Origin: Candidatus Saganbacteria bacterium
GTDB lineage: Bacteria > Margulisbacteria > WOR-1 > O2-12-FULL-45-9 > XYB2-FULL-48-7
DNA length: 7,280 nucleotides
Direction of reading: 5' to 3'
Assembly (NCBI GenBank): GCA_020051815.1
Contig: JAGVQF010000144.1
Coordinates: forward strand, 1-7,280
Part shown: positions 1 through 5,389 of the stretch, piece after piece
Position numbering within the stretch: the stretch's first letter is position 1
How the letters are laid out: every line of letters starts with the position of its first letter
Translations under genes and position numbers: made by a program
The notes under the pieces: model-generated
The model's database searches: none
Seen by the model: the letters and a program-made list of their open reading frames with translations, nothing else
Told to the model about the DNA's origin: nothing

Positions 1-899
1 CGGCCGCCGGAGACGATGATCTCGGCGTCAGCCAGATTGACTTTAACGCTTTCATCCTGAATGATCTCTAATAGTTTAACGACCAGATCCTCCGCGCTGA
101 TGGAAGGCTTAAATCTGATCACATTGTCACCAGTTTTTACTTTTGCATTTTGAATTTTGACTTTTTTGAACACTTTAGGGCGGACAGTGGCCATCTGCGG
201 CCGGTGTCTTAGCGTTTGGATTGTCGCCATGATGTTGCCGCCAAAAGCCGGCCGGGTTTGGAGCAGGTGCTTTTTTTCTGGATCGATGGCCAGGCCCGTG
301 CAGTCGGCGGTCAGGCCCGCGCCGACGCGGATTGCCAAACGGGCGGCCAGATCGCGGCCCGTTGTCGTGGCGCCGAGGAGCATGACCTCCGGCTTGTATT
401 TGGTGATGACCTCGGCCACCGCGCTGGTGTAGGGGGCAGTGCGATAATCTTTGAGTTCCGGGTTTGTGATGAGATAAACCTTATCCGCGCCGTATTCAAA
501 TAGGTGATCGATCTCTTTTTCGATCGCCTCATCGCCGCAGAGAACGGCGCAGAGCTCTTGTTTAAGGTCGCCGGCCAGCTTTTTCCCTTCGGTCAACAGC
601 TCGTAAGCAATCGACTGGACCTCTCCATCGCGCTGTTCGGCAAAGACCCAGACCCCTTTGTAGTGGGAGAGGTCAAGGTCGGAACCGCCCAGTTCTTTTT
701 TGAGCTCGATGGCGGCGAATTTACAGGAAGAGAGGCATGCGCTACAAAGAGTGCAGGTATCGAGATCGATGAGGGCGACTTTTTTCCCCTTGCCGGGCAT
801 GTCGGCCGGCCGGTCGATCATGGTGATCGCGGCAAAAGGGCAGGCCTTGACGCAGAGCGTGCAGCCGGTGCATTTATCCAATAATATTCTAATGCTCAT
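1..899 (-). CDS. etfA: Electron transfer flavoprotein alpha subunit with N-terminal 2x[4Fe-4S] ferredoxin domain (partial, 3' end outside window)
   Basis: The ATG at 899 opens a frame with no stop to the window edge (299 codons). Residues 1-60 form a bacterial-type ferredoxin domain with two CxxCxxC motifs: Cys10/13/16/20 (followed by Pro) and Cys49/52/55/59. The ETF alpha N-terminal domain follows, with the family motifs TTTGRDLA, GLTADCTGL, TRPAFGGNIMA and RPQMATVRP. The sequence ends at Ser-Gly-Gly(-Arg), the start of the SGGRG motif of the FAD-binding domain, so the C-terminal third lies outside the window. ETF alpha pairs with EtfB and carries FAD. Ferredoxin-fused versions are known from CarE of Acetobacterium and from bifurcating lactate dehydrogenase complexes, where the clusters are thought to relay low-potential electrons. 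Its start shares one base with the etfB stop (TAATG), which implies translational coupling. The linker near residues 244-256 contains a heptamer repeat listed separately. Identity is secure; bifurcation is inferred. Confidence 0.95.
   Translation of the reverse strand, partial: MSIRILLDKCTGCTLCVKACPFAAITMIDRPADMPGKGKKVALIDLDTCTLCSACLSSCKFAAIELKKELGGSDLDLSHYKGVWVFAEQRDGEVQSIAYELLTEGKKLAGDLKQELCAVLCGDEAIEKEIDHLFEYGADKVYLITNPELKDYRTAPYTSAVAEVITKYKPEVMLLGATTTGRDLAARLAIRVGAGLTADCTGLAIDPEKKHLLQTRPAFGGNIMATIQTLRHRPQMATVRPKVFKKVKIQNAKVKTGDNVIRFKPSISAEDLVVKLLEIIQDESVKVNLADAEIIVSGG
134..168 (-). repeat. Short tandem heptamer repeat inside etfA
   Basis: On the plus strand, five consecutive 7-base units each begin with TTTT: TTTTTAC, TTTTGCA, TTTTGAA, TTTTGAC and TTTTTTG. 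On the coding strand the core unit is NNCAAAA. It is much more A/T-rich than the rest of etfA. In frame it encodes roughly residues 244-256 (FKKVKIQNAKVKT), the linker between the N-terminal ETF domain and the FAD domain. The reading frame is kept. It resembles the short tandemly repeated heptanucleotides described in cyanobacteria and other bacteria; that resemblance is from memory. Confidence 0.6.
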
Positions 900-1681
900 T
901 AGATTATTTTCCGATCCTTGATCTTAGCGATCAGTTTATCAACGATCTCGGCGGGTTCGCCGCCTAGTATTTCGCCGCCGCCTCTGGCTGGCGGCGTGAA
1001 GATCTTAACCACGCTCGTCGGCGAACCGTTCAGCCCCATGTTTTTCGGGTCGCCGTTGATCTCGGCCGCGTTGAGTGTTTTGATCTCGGCTTTTTTGGCC
1101 CGCATCAGCCCTTTGAGCGAGGGGAGGCGGGGAGTGTTTATCTGTTTAACGACGGTGATGACGACCGGCAGAGGGGCTTCGACCACCTCATTGACTTCTT
1201 CCAGCAGACGTTCAACCTTACACTTGTTGCCTTCAACTTCGATTTTCGAAGCGAAAGTCACCTGGGGCAGGCCCAGCCACTCGGCGATGCCGGGGCCGAC
1301 CTGGGCGGTGTCGCCGTCGATGGCCTGTTTGCCGCAAAGGATCAGGTCAAATTTGCCCAGTTTTTTAATTGCTTGAGATAAGGTGTAAGAGGTGGCCCAA
1401 GTGTCGGATCCGGCGAAAGCACGGTCGGAGACGAGGACCGCTTCGTCCGCTCCCATGGCGATCGCCGTTTTGAGCGCTTCGGCAGCCTGGGGCGGGCCCA
1501 TGGTGACGACGGTCACTTTACCGCCGTGGAGGTCCTTGAGTTGGAGCGCCGCCTCGATGGCGTTCTCGTCAAAGGGGTTAACGATCGAAGGGACACCCTC
1601 GCGGATCAGGGTGTTCGTTTCCGGGTTGATCCTAACTTCCGTCGTGTCCGGAACTTGCTTGATGCAGACAATAATGTCCAT
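899..1681 (-). CDS. etfB: Electron transfer flavoprotein beta subunit (bifurcating-type)
   Basis: This is a 260-residue protein of normal EtfB length. It starts MDIIVCIKQVPDT, the typical beta-subunit opening, then has NPFDENAIEAAL (35-46), MGADEAVLVSD (76-86) and CGKQAIDGDTAQVGP (116-130). The DGDTAQVGP form of the nucleotide-binding loop is the one I associate with bifurcating EtfB proteins, which bind a second FAD and NADH. Human-type electron-carrier ETF has a different, AMP-binding version. The ETF-beta signature region lies around residues 156-176 (VERLLEEV to VVIT), and the C-terminal FTPPARGGGEILGGEP segment is also typical. The ATG at 1681 overlaps the TAA of the upstream dehydrogenase by one base. 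No clear Shine-Dalgarno sequence lies upstream, so translation is probably coupled. The product should be cytoplasmic and heterodimeric with the EtfA encoded next. Confidence 0.97.
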   Translation of the reverse strand: MDIIVCIKQVPDTTEVRINPETNTLIREGVPSIVNPFDENAIEAALQLKDLHGGKVTVVTMGPPQAAEALKTAIAMGADEAVLVSDRAFAGSDTWATSYTLSQAIKKLGKFDLILCGKQAIDGDTAQVGPGIAEWLGLPQVTFASKIEVEGNKCKVERLLEEVNEVVEAPLPVVITVVKQINTPRLPSLKGLMRAKKAEIKTLNAAEINGDPKNMGLNGSPTSVVKIFTPPARGGGEILGGEPAEIVDKLIAKIKDRKII

Positions 1682-2844
1682 TACTTCTTGGTCGCGGCGA
1701 GTTCTTTGATCAGCGCCAAACCGATCTGGTTGCGCTGGATCTGGTTGGTCCCTTCATAGATCTGGGTGATCTTGGCATCCCGGGCCATCTTTTCGACCGG
1801 GTATTCCTTCATGTAGCCGTAACCCCCCAGGACTTGAATGGCATCGATCGTAACTTTCATGGCGGTGTCGGAAGCGAAGAGTTTGGCTTCCGAGGCGGGG
1901 AGGGTATAGTCGGTGGCGCCGGCGTCGATCATCCGGGCGGTGGCGTAGACGAGGGCGCGGGCCGCTTCGATCTGGGTCGCCATGTCGGCTAGGATATGCT
2001 GGATCGCCTGCAGGGAAGCAATCGGCTTGCCGAATTGGATCCGCTCGCGCGAATATTTCAGCGCTTCATCGAGCGCTACCTGGGCGATGCCGACCGCCTG
2101 AGCGCCGATCCCCGGCCGGGTCAGGTCGAGGGTCTTCATGGCGACGATAAAGCCGAGCCCTTCTTTACCGAGGAGCTGGCCCTTGTGGATCTTGCAATCC
2201 TGGAAAACGAGTTCCCGGGTCGCTGAACAGCGGATTCCCATCTTGTTCTCTTTCTTGCCGAACGTAAAACCGGGGGTCCCCTTTTCTATAATGAAAGCGG
2301 AGGCGCCGCGGGCGCCGCGTTTTTTGTCGGTCATGGCGATGACGGTGTAGGTGTCGGCTTCGCCGCCGTTGGTGATCCACTGCTTGGTACCGTTCACTAT
2401 ATAGTAATCGCCGTCCTTGATGGCGGTCGTTTCCAATCCGGCCGCGTCAGAGCCGGCGCTCGCTTCGGTCAGGCCGAAGGCGGCCAGTATTTTGCCGGCC
2501 GCGATCGGCGGCATATACTTTTTCTTTTGTTCCGGGGAGCCGAAGAGGAGGATCGGGGTCGAGCCGAGGGCCGAAGCGGCAAAGGTGACGCCGACGCCGC
2601 CGCAGGTCCGGCTGATCTGTTCGGTCGCCAGGCAGAAATTGAAAACGCTCTGGCCCATGCCGCCGAGCTCTTCCGGAATGTAGAGGCCGCAGAGATCGGC
2701 TGCGGCGTAAGCTTTCAGCGCTTCCCAGGGGAATTCCCCGGTTTCGTCCCACTCCGCCCGTTTGGGGAGGGCCTTTTCCAGGGAAACTTTCCTCGCCAGG
2801 TCACGGATCATTATTTGTTCTTCGGTTAACAGGTAATCGAGCAT
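1681..2844 (-). CDS. Acyl-CoA dehydrogenase (butyryl-CoA dehydrogenase/CarC-like)
   Basis: The protein has 387 residues, the usual length for short-chain acyl-CoA dehydrogenases. The first family signature, GLTEASAGSDAAG, is at 124-136, the flavin-contacting WITNG at 156-160, and RIQFGKPI at 268-275. The second signature, QVLGGYGYMKEYPVEKMARD, is at 337-356. The catalytic base should be Glu364 in IYEGTNQIQR, the position used by short-chain and butyryl-CoA dehydrogenases. The family interconverts acyl-CoA and 2-enoyl-CoA using FAD. Its own EtfBA follow with one-base overlaps, so it probably works as the third subunit of a bifurcating complex like Bcd-EtfAB or CarCDE. The exact acyl substrate cannot be read from the sequence, so no symbol is given. 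The start is supported by GGAGGG at 2854-2859, nine bases upstream. Confidence 0.95.
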   Translation of the reverse strand: MLDYLLTEEQIMIRDLARKVSLEKALPKRAEWDETGEFPWEALKAYAAADLCGLYIPEELGGMGQSVFNFCLATEQISRTCGGVGVTFAASALGSTPILLFGSPEQKKKYMPPIAAGKILAAFGLTEASAGSDAAGLETTAIKDGDYYIVNGTKQWITNGGEADTYTVIAMTDKKRGARGASAFIIEKGTPGFTFGKKENKMGIRCSATRELVFQDCKIHKGQLLGKEGLGFIVAMKTLDLTRPGIGAQAVGIAQVALDEALKYSRERIQFGKPIASLQAIQHILADMATQIEAARALVYATARMIDAGATDYTLPASEAKLFASDTAMKVTIDAIQVLGGYGYMKEYPVEKMARDAKITQIYEGTNQIQRNQIGLALIKELAATKK

Positions 2845-2853
2845 TCTAACTTT

Positions 2854-2859
2854 CCCTCC
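2854..2859 (-). promoter_or_regulatory. Ribosome binding site of the acyl-CoA dehydrogenase gene
   Basis: The minus strand reads GGAGGG nine bases before the ATG at 2844. It fixes the start and shows that the dehydrogenase is translated independently, although the preceding small ORF stops at 2867, only 22 bp upstream of the ATG. Confidence 0.75.
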
Positions 2860-2866
2860 GTTTCTG

Positions 2867-3043
2867 TTAAGTTTTCGATGTCTCGGGACGGGCCGATAAC
2901 TTTTTAAAATAATCTTCGCATTTCTTTATAAGTTCTCGAAGTAATTCATTCTCATCATTTATGCAATGTTCCATTCCTTCTTGATCATAATAATAAATAT
3001 TCCCATCGTCCCAACCGATCAATTTATTTTTACCCATACTCAT
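2867..3043 (-). CDS. Small hypothetical protein (58 aa), third gene of the MntA-HepT cassette
   Basis: The ATG at 3043-3041 overlaps the hepT stop in the sequence ATGA, and a TAA ends the frame at 2869-2867. The 58-residue product begins MSMGKNKLIGWDDGNIYYYD. It continues with an acidic, charged stretch (NDENELLRELIKKCEDYFKKL) that should form an amphipathic helix, and ends with a short polar tail. It has two cysteines, no signal peptide and no membrane segment. A second in-frame ATG at 3037 is an alternative start. I do not recognise a family. Support comes from the 4-base overlap, which repeats the MntA/HepT junction pattern, and from base composition like that of its neighbours. The position suggests an accessory factor for the toxin-antitoxin pair, but no function is visible. 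It could instead be a decayed remnant or a chance frame. Confidence 0.55.
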   Translation of the reverse strand: MSMGKNKLIGWDDGNIYYYDQEGMEHCINDENELLRELIKKCEDYFKKLSARPETSKT

Positions 3044-3396
3044 TTTATGCTAATGTCCCTCAGCAATTGTTTTATGAGCGGCTTTATATGTGGAAGATCT
3101 TCTTTGATGACCGCCCATAGAATTTCCGTATCAACCCCAAAATAATCATGAATTAATTTGTCCCTCATACCCGCCATGGATTTCCAATCAATTTCAGGTT
3201 GTTTTTCCTTGATGAAAGATGGAATATTTTTGGCGGCCTCACCAATAATCTCGAGCTTTCTTATGGCAGCGCTGGCCGTTTTATCATCCTTAATAAATTT
3301 ATCATAACCAAGCTTTCTGACGAAGCGCTCAATCGATGAAATGCTATCCAGGATGTCTTTAACGAAGATTTGATAGTTTCTTTTGGGTTTTTTCAC
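3040..3396 (-). CDS. hepT: HepT-like toxin (HEPN domain, DUF86), RNase-type
   Basis: This is a 118-residue, mostly helical protein with the HEPN signature RDKLIHDYFGVD. Arg78, His83 and Tyr85 give the Rx4HxY arrangement of HepT toxins. The preceding IIGEAAKNIP (50-59) and WKSMAGMRD (71-79) segments are also characteristic of DUF86. In studied pairs, HepT is an RNase whose Tyr next to the active site is AMPylated by the partner nucleotidyltransferase MntA, which neutralises it. Arg, His and Tyr are all present, so the toxin looks intact and modifiable. The start is a GTG at 3396 that overlaps the mntA stop as GTGA; no good alternative start lies nearby. Coupled translation after mntA would ensure that the antitoxin is made first. 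It should act in the cytoplasm on RNA. Confidence 0.9.
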   Translation of the reverse strand: MKKPKRNYQIFVKDILDSISSIERFVRKLGYDKFIKDDKTASAAIRKLEIIGEAAKNIPSFIKEKQPEIDWKSMAGMRDKLIHDYFGVDTEILWAVIKEDLPHIKPLIKQLLRDISIK

Positions 3397-3683
3397 AAAT
3401 AAACCACTTCATTAAGGATTTGCTGACGCAATTCCTTACGGATTGCTTTTTTTCTGACCAGATCCACTTTAATTCCCAATGCTTTTGTTAGGTAATCCTC
3501 CAGTCGAAGAAATTTAAAAAGCCCCGGAACCTTTTTAAATTCAACAAGAACATCCAAGTCGCTGCCTCTTTTTTGTTCTCTTCTAACGTAGGAGCCAAAG
3601 AGCCCGATTTCTTTAATGTTAAATGTTTTCTTGAGCTCGTCTTTTCTTCCCGATAATAGTTTTTTTATCTTCTCAAAACTCAT
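3393..3683 (-). CDS. mntA: MntA-like minimal nucleotidyltransferase antitoxin
   Basis: A 96-residue protein starts MSFEKIKKLL at the ATG at 3683. The nucleotidyltransferase motif GSYVRREQKRGSDLD has Gly30-Ser31, then ten residues, then Asp42 and Asp44 (GSx10DxD). Asp74 in IKVDLV is the expected third metal-binding carboxylate, so the catalytic site is complete. MntA antitoxins transfer AMP from ATP to the Tyr of the HepT Rx4HxY motif. The frame extends upstream to a TTG at 3767 (124 codons), but that start would lie across the candidate promoter. The ATG at 3683 has a strong purine-rich ribosome binding site and begins at the normal domain edge. The stop overlaps the hepT GTG by four bases. 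The region is richer in A/T than the metabolic genes on either side, consistent with acquisition as a mobile cassette. Confidence 0.9.
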   Translation of the reverse strand: MSFEKIKKLLSGRKDELKKTFNIKEIGLFGSYVRREQKRGSDLDVLVEFKKVPGLFKFLRLEDYLTKALGIKVDLVRKKAIRKELRQQILNEVVYL

Positions 3684-3687
3684 TTGG

Positions 3688-3694
3688 CCTCCCC
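3688..3694 (-). promoter_or_regulatory. Ribosome binding site of mntA
   Basis: The minus strand reads GGGGAGG four bases before the ATG at 3683. The spacing is slightly short, but the match to anti-Shine-Dalgarno is strong. It decides in favour of the 96-residue MntA over the longer TTG form. Confidence 0.65.
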
Positions 3695-3757
3695 AAAACA
3701 GAGCAATGTAATATTTCAAAATTCCCTGAAATTTTCCAAACCGTCCGCCGATATCAT

Positions 3758-3786
3758 ATTGTATCAAGAATTTGAGTTTAGGTAAA
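3758..3786 (-). promoter_or_regulatory. Candidate sigma70-type promoter of the mntA-hepT cassette
   Basis: The minus strand carries TTTACC (3786-3781), a 17-base spacer and TACAAT (3763-3758). These match the -35 and -10 consensus at 4 and 5 of 6 positions. Transcription would start near 3750 and leave a leader of about 67 bases before mntA. That leader contains an A/T inverted repeat (AAAATT ... AATTTT on the plus strand, about 3718-3735), a conceivable operator. A weaker divergent plus-strand promoter (TTTCCA at 3733, TATTGT at 3757) would overlap it and could serve the gene at 3813. Confidence 0.45.
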
Positions 3787-3794
3787 GAGGAAGG

Positions 3795-3802
3795 AAAGGA
3801 GG
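3795..3802 (+). promoter_or_regulatory. Ribosome binding site of the plus-strand hypothetical gene
   Basis: AAAGGAGG ends ten bases before the ATG at 3813, and a second purine block, GGAAGGA, lies at 3801-3807. This is the strongest Shine-Dalgarno sequence in the window. It argues that a real plus-strand gene starts at 3813. Confidence 0.6.
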
Positions 3803-3812
3803 AAGGACTAAA

Positions 3813-4283
3813 ATGGGGGGATTGAAACGAGTCGGTCCCAAATTAACGGTTTGTGAGCAAATTCAGCTTGGGGAAAAAAGAAGCAAAACGAATCATCCGT
3901 TTAGGGGAAGGTGGCTGGCGATTTATATTACTAGTCCAAGCGGGCGGCCAACCAAGAGTAGGGCCGAGGATTTATTTATTGATAGAGGTAATGGGCAAGT
4001 CGTATTTAATTGTGCCGCCCCGGCCTTGTCTGCGGCAGGTGTCAAAGTTTATTTTCGCACGCGCAAGGGGCTAAATATGGAGGACTTAAGAGCTCTTGAC
4101 GGCATGACGCCGGAACAGATCGATCATAAAATGGACGAATTGGATCGCGAATTCGCCCAAAAGATACGAGAGGATAGCGAACGTCTTCTGGCTGAGAAAC
4201 TATTTGAACAAGACGCCTTCAGTAGGTTAATAGAATCCCTCAAGAATTCAGGGGTGTTTGATGATGGCTGGGATCCGTACTGA
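3813..4283 (+). CDS. Hypothetical protein, 156 aa, only plus-strand gene
   Basis: An uninterrupted frame runs from an ATG with a strong ribosome binding site to TGA at 4281-4283. I do not recognise a family. The N-terminal part (residues 1-88) is basic and mixed. The C-terminal part, from Met89 at 4077, is acidic and helix-like: MTPEQIDHKMDELDREFAQK, REDSERLLAEKLFEQ, ending in a DDGWDPY tail. There is no signal peptide or membrane segment. Two readings compete. One is a single 156-residue protein. The other is two short genes: an overlapping-frame ORF of 73 codons (GTG 3853 to TAA 4074), then a 68-residue acidic protein from ATG 4077, which has its own AAGGGG six bases upstream. An acidic second product would suit an antitoxin, but this is speculation. 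The gene is divergent from mntA and shares the A/T-richer composition of the island. Confidence 0.5.
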   Translation: MGGLKRVGPKLTVCEQIQLGEKRSKTNHPFRGRWLAIYITSPSGRPTKSRAEDLFIDRGNGQVVFNCAAPALSAAGVKVYFRTRKGLNMEDLRALDGMTPEQIDHKMDELDREFAQKIREDSERLLAEKLFEQDAFSRLIESLKNSGVFDDGWDPY

Positions 4284-4310
4284 AGAGATCAAAATTCATT
4301 GAAAATAGCC

Positions 4311-4406
4311 TGACAACTCCAAAATGCGTTGTAAAATGGAGCTTATAATTCCAGATTGTTACCGCCTAAAAAAGTAGTAAAATTGATTGACAACTTCAAA
4401 AATGCG
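4311..4406. repeat. Imperfect direct repeat pair, 77-base period
   Basis: TGACAACTCCAAAATGCG at 4311-4328 recurs as TGACAACTTCAAAAATGCG at 4388-4406, differing by one substitution and one added A. Both copies lie in the gene-free stretch 4284-4426. Each starts with a -35-like hexamer on the plus strand (CTGACA at 4310, TTGACA at 4387). The first copy also contains the inverted pairs ACAAC/GTTGT and CTCCA/TGGAG. They could be binding sites of one regulator, duplicated promoters or remnants of an inserted element. Confidence 0.6.
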
Positions 4407-4416
4407 GCGCATAACT
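4387..4416 (+). promoter_or_regulatory. Promoter-like sequence on the plus strand
   Basis: A perfect -35 TTGACA (4387-4392) is followed after 17 bases by CATAAC (4410-4415), a 4 of 6 match to the -10 consensus. The upstream copy has CTGACA (4310-4315), a 16-base spacer and TAAAAT (4332-4337). Both point into the 3' end of fabH on the opposite strand, where no plus-strand gene is seen. They would produce antisense RNA if active, or may simply be repeats. Confidence 0.3.
4398..4412 (-). terminator. Weak candidate terminator after fabH
   Basis: On the minus strand, 14 bases past the fabH stop, ATGC-GCC-GCAT can form a 4-bp stem and is followed directly by four further Ts. The stem is too short for a confident intrinsic terminator, but its place after the last gene of the operon fits. 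It overlaps the second direct-repeat copy. Confidence 0.25.
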
Positions 4417-4426
4417 GAATCAGATC

Positions 4427-5389
4427 CTACCACTGAATAATGTTAGCCCCGTAAGTCAGCCCGGCGCCAAAGCCGGAGAGTACGATCAGGTCGCCTGATT
4501 TGATCCTTCCCTCTTTCAGGGCCTCATCCAAGGCGATGGGGATGGAGGCCGCCGAGGTGTTACCGTACTTTTGCAGATTAACATAAACTTTTTCTTTTGA
4601 CAATCCCATTTTCTTCGCCACATGGTCGATGATCCTGATATTGGCCTGGTGCGGGATCAGGAGATCGATATCGGCCGGCGTCAGCTTGGCGATCTCGAGG
4701 ATCTTTTCCACCGAGGCTTCAAGTACGCGCACGGCGAACTTAAAGACCTCTTTGCCTGCCATGCGAATCTGGCGGCCGTTCTTGGCTTCCGGATCGCGCG
4801 AACCGCCGCCCGGCATGACCAGGTATTTGCCGAACAGCCCCTCGGCTTTCAAGTAACTGCGTAAAACCCCTTCTTCCTTGTCGGTGGCGGTCAAGACCAC
4901 CGCGCCGGCGCCGTCGCCGAAGAGGATGCAGGTGCCGCGATCGGTCCAGTCCAGATATTTGGTCAGGGTGTCGGCGCCGACCAGCAGGATGTTTTTATAA
5001 GCGCCGTTTTCGATCAAGCCGCTGGCCACTGCTAGGCCAAAGTTGAAGCCGGAGCAGGCGGCCGAGAGATCGAAGGCGGCCGCGTTCTTGATCCCCAGTT
5101 TGTCCTGCAAAATGCAGGCGGTTGAAGGGAAGAGCATGTCGGGGGTGCAGGTGCAGACGATGATGAGGTCGATCTCCTCGGGCGAGAGGCGAGCGGCGGA
5201 CAGCGCCTTTTTGGCGGCTTCAACCGCCAGGTCGGAGGTAGCTGTGTTTTCGTCGGTCACGCGCCGCTCTTCGATGCCCGTGCGCTCCCTGATCCATTCA
5301 TCCGAGGTCTCGACCGTCTTCGCCAGGTCGTTGTTGGTCACGATCTTGGGCGGCAGGTAGGAGCCGGTGCCGATAATTTTCGCCCTCAT
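4427..5389 (-). CDS. fabH: Beta-ketoacyl-ACP synthase III (KAS III)
   Basis: The protein has 320 residues, the standard FabH length, and starts MRAKIIGTGSYLPPKIVTNNDL. The catalytic triad is complete: Cys112 in LSAACSGFNFGL, His247 in IPHQAN and Asn277 in YGNTSAAS. SDEWIRERTGI (29-39) and the terminal SGFGAGLTYGANIIQW are also family hallmarks. FabH condenses acetyl-CoA or another short acyl-CoA with malonyl-ACP, the first step of type II fatty acid synthesis in the cytoplasm. The start codon overlaps the plsX stop as ATGA. A modest AGGAAG site six bases upstream is partly built from the inserted palindrome at 5399-5418. The operon order rpmF-plsX-fabH is widespread in bacteria and ties lipid synthesis to ribosome production. 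Acyl-CoA starter preference cannot be judged. Confidence 0.98.
   Translation of the reverse strand: MRAKIIGTGSYLPPKIVTNNDLAKTVETSDEWIRERTGIEERRVTDENTATSDLAVEAAKKALSAARLSPEEIDLIIVCTCTPDMLFPSTACILQDKLGIKNAAAFDLSAACSGFNFGLAVASGLIENGAYKNILLVGADTLTKYLDWTDRGTCILFGDGAGAVVLTATDKEEGVLRSYLKAEGLFGKYLVMPGGGSRDPEAKNGRQIRMAGKEVFKFAVRVLEASVEKILEIAKLTPADIDLLIPHQANIRIIDHVAKKMGLSKEKVYVNLQKYGNTSAASIPIALDEALKEGRIKSGDLIVLSGFGAGLTYGANIIQW

Noticed and set aside
975..1000. G/C inverted repeat (CGCCGCC ... GGCGGCG) in etfB encoding PPARGGG, possibly another inserted palindrome
   Set aside because: The TPPxRGGG-type stretch is ordinary EtfB C-terminal sequence, so the palindrome is explained by the conserved protein and codon choice.
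2870..2895. GTCCCGAGACATCGA near the end of the small ORF, like a TCCCGA...TCGGGA palindromic repeat
   Set aside because: The arms match only partly, so this is not enough to call a repeat.
3684..3767. Longer MntA beginning at the TTG at 3767 (28 extra residues)
   Set aside because: It would overlap the candidate promoter, its extra residues are not family-like, and the ATG at 3683 has a strong ribosome binding site.
4018..4042. CTTGTCTGCGGCAGG in the plus-strand gene, considered as a degenerate copy of the 20-bp palindrome
   Set aside because: Only the right half matches and a base is missing; chance similarity in G/C-rich sequence is equally likely.
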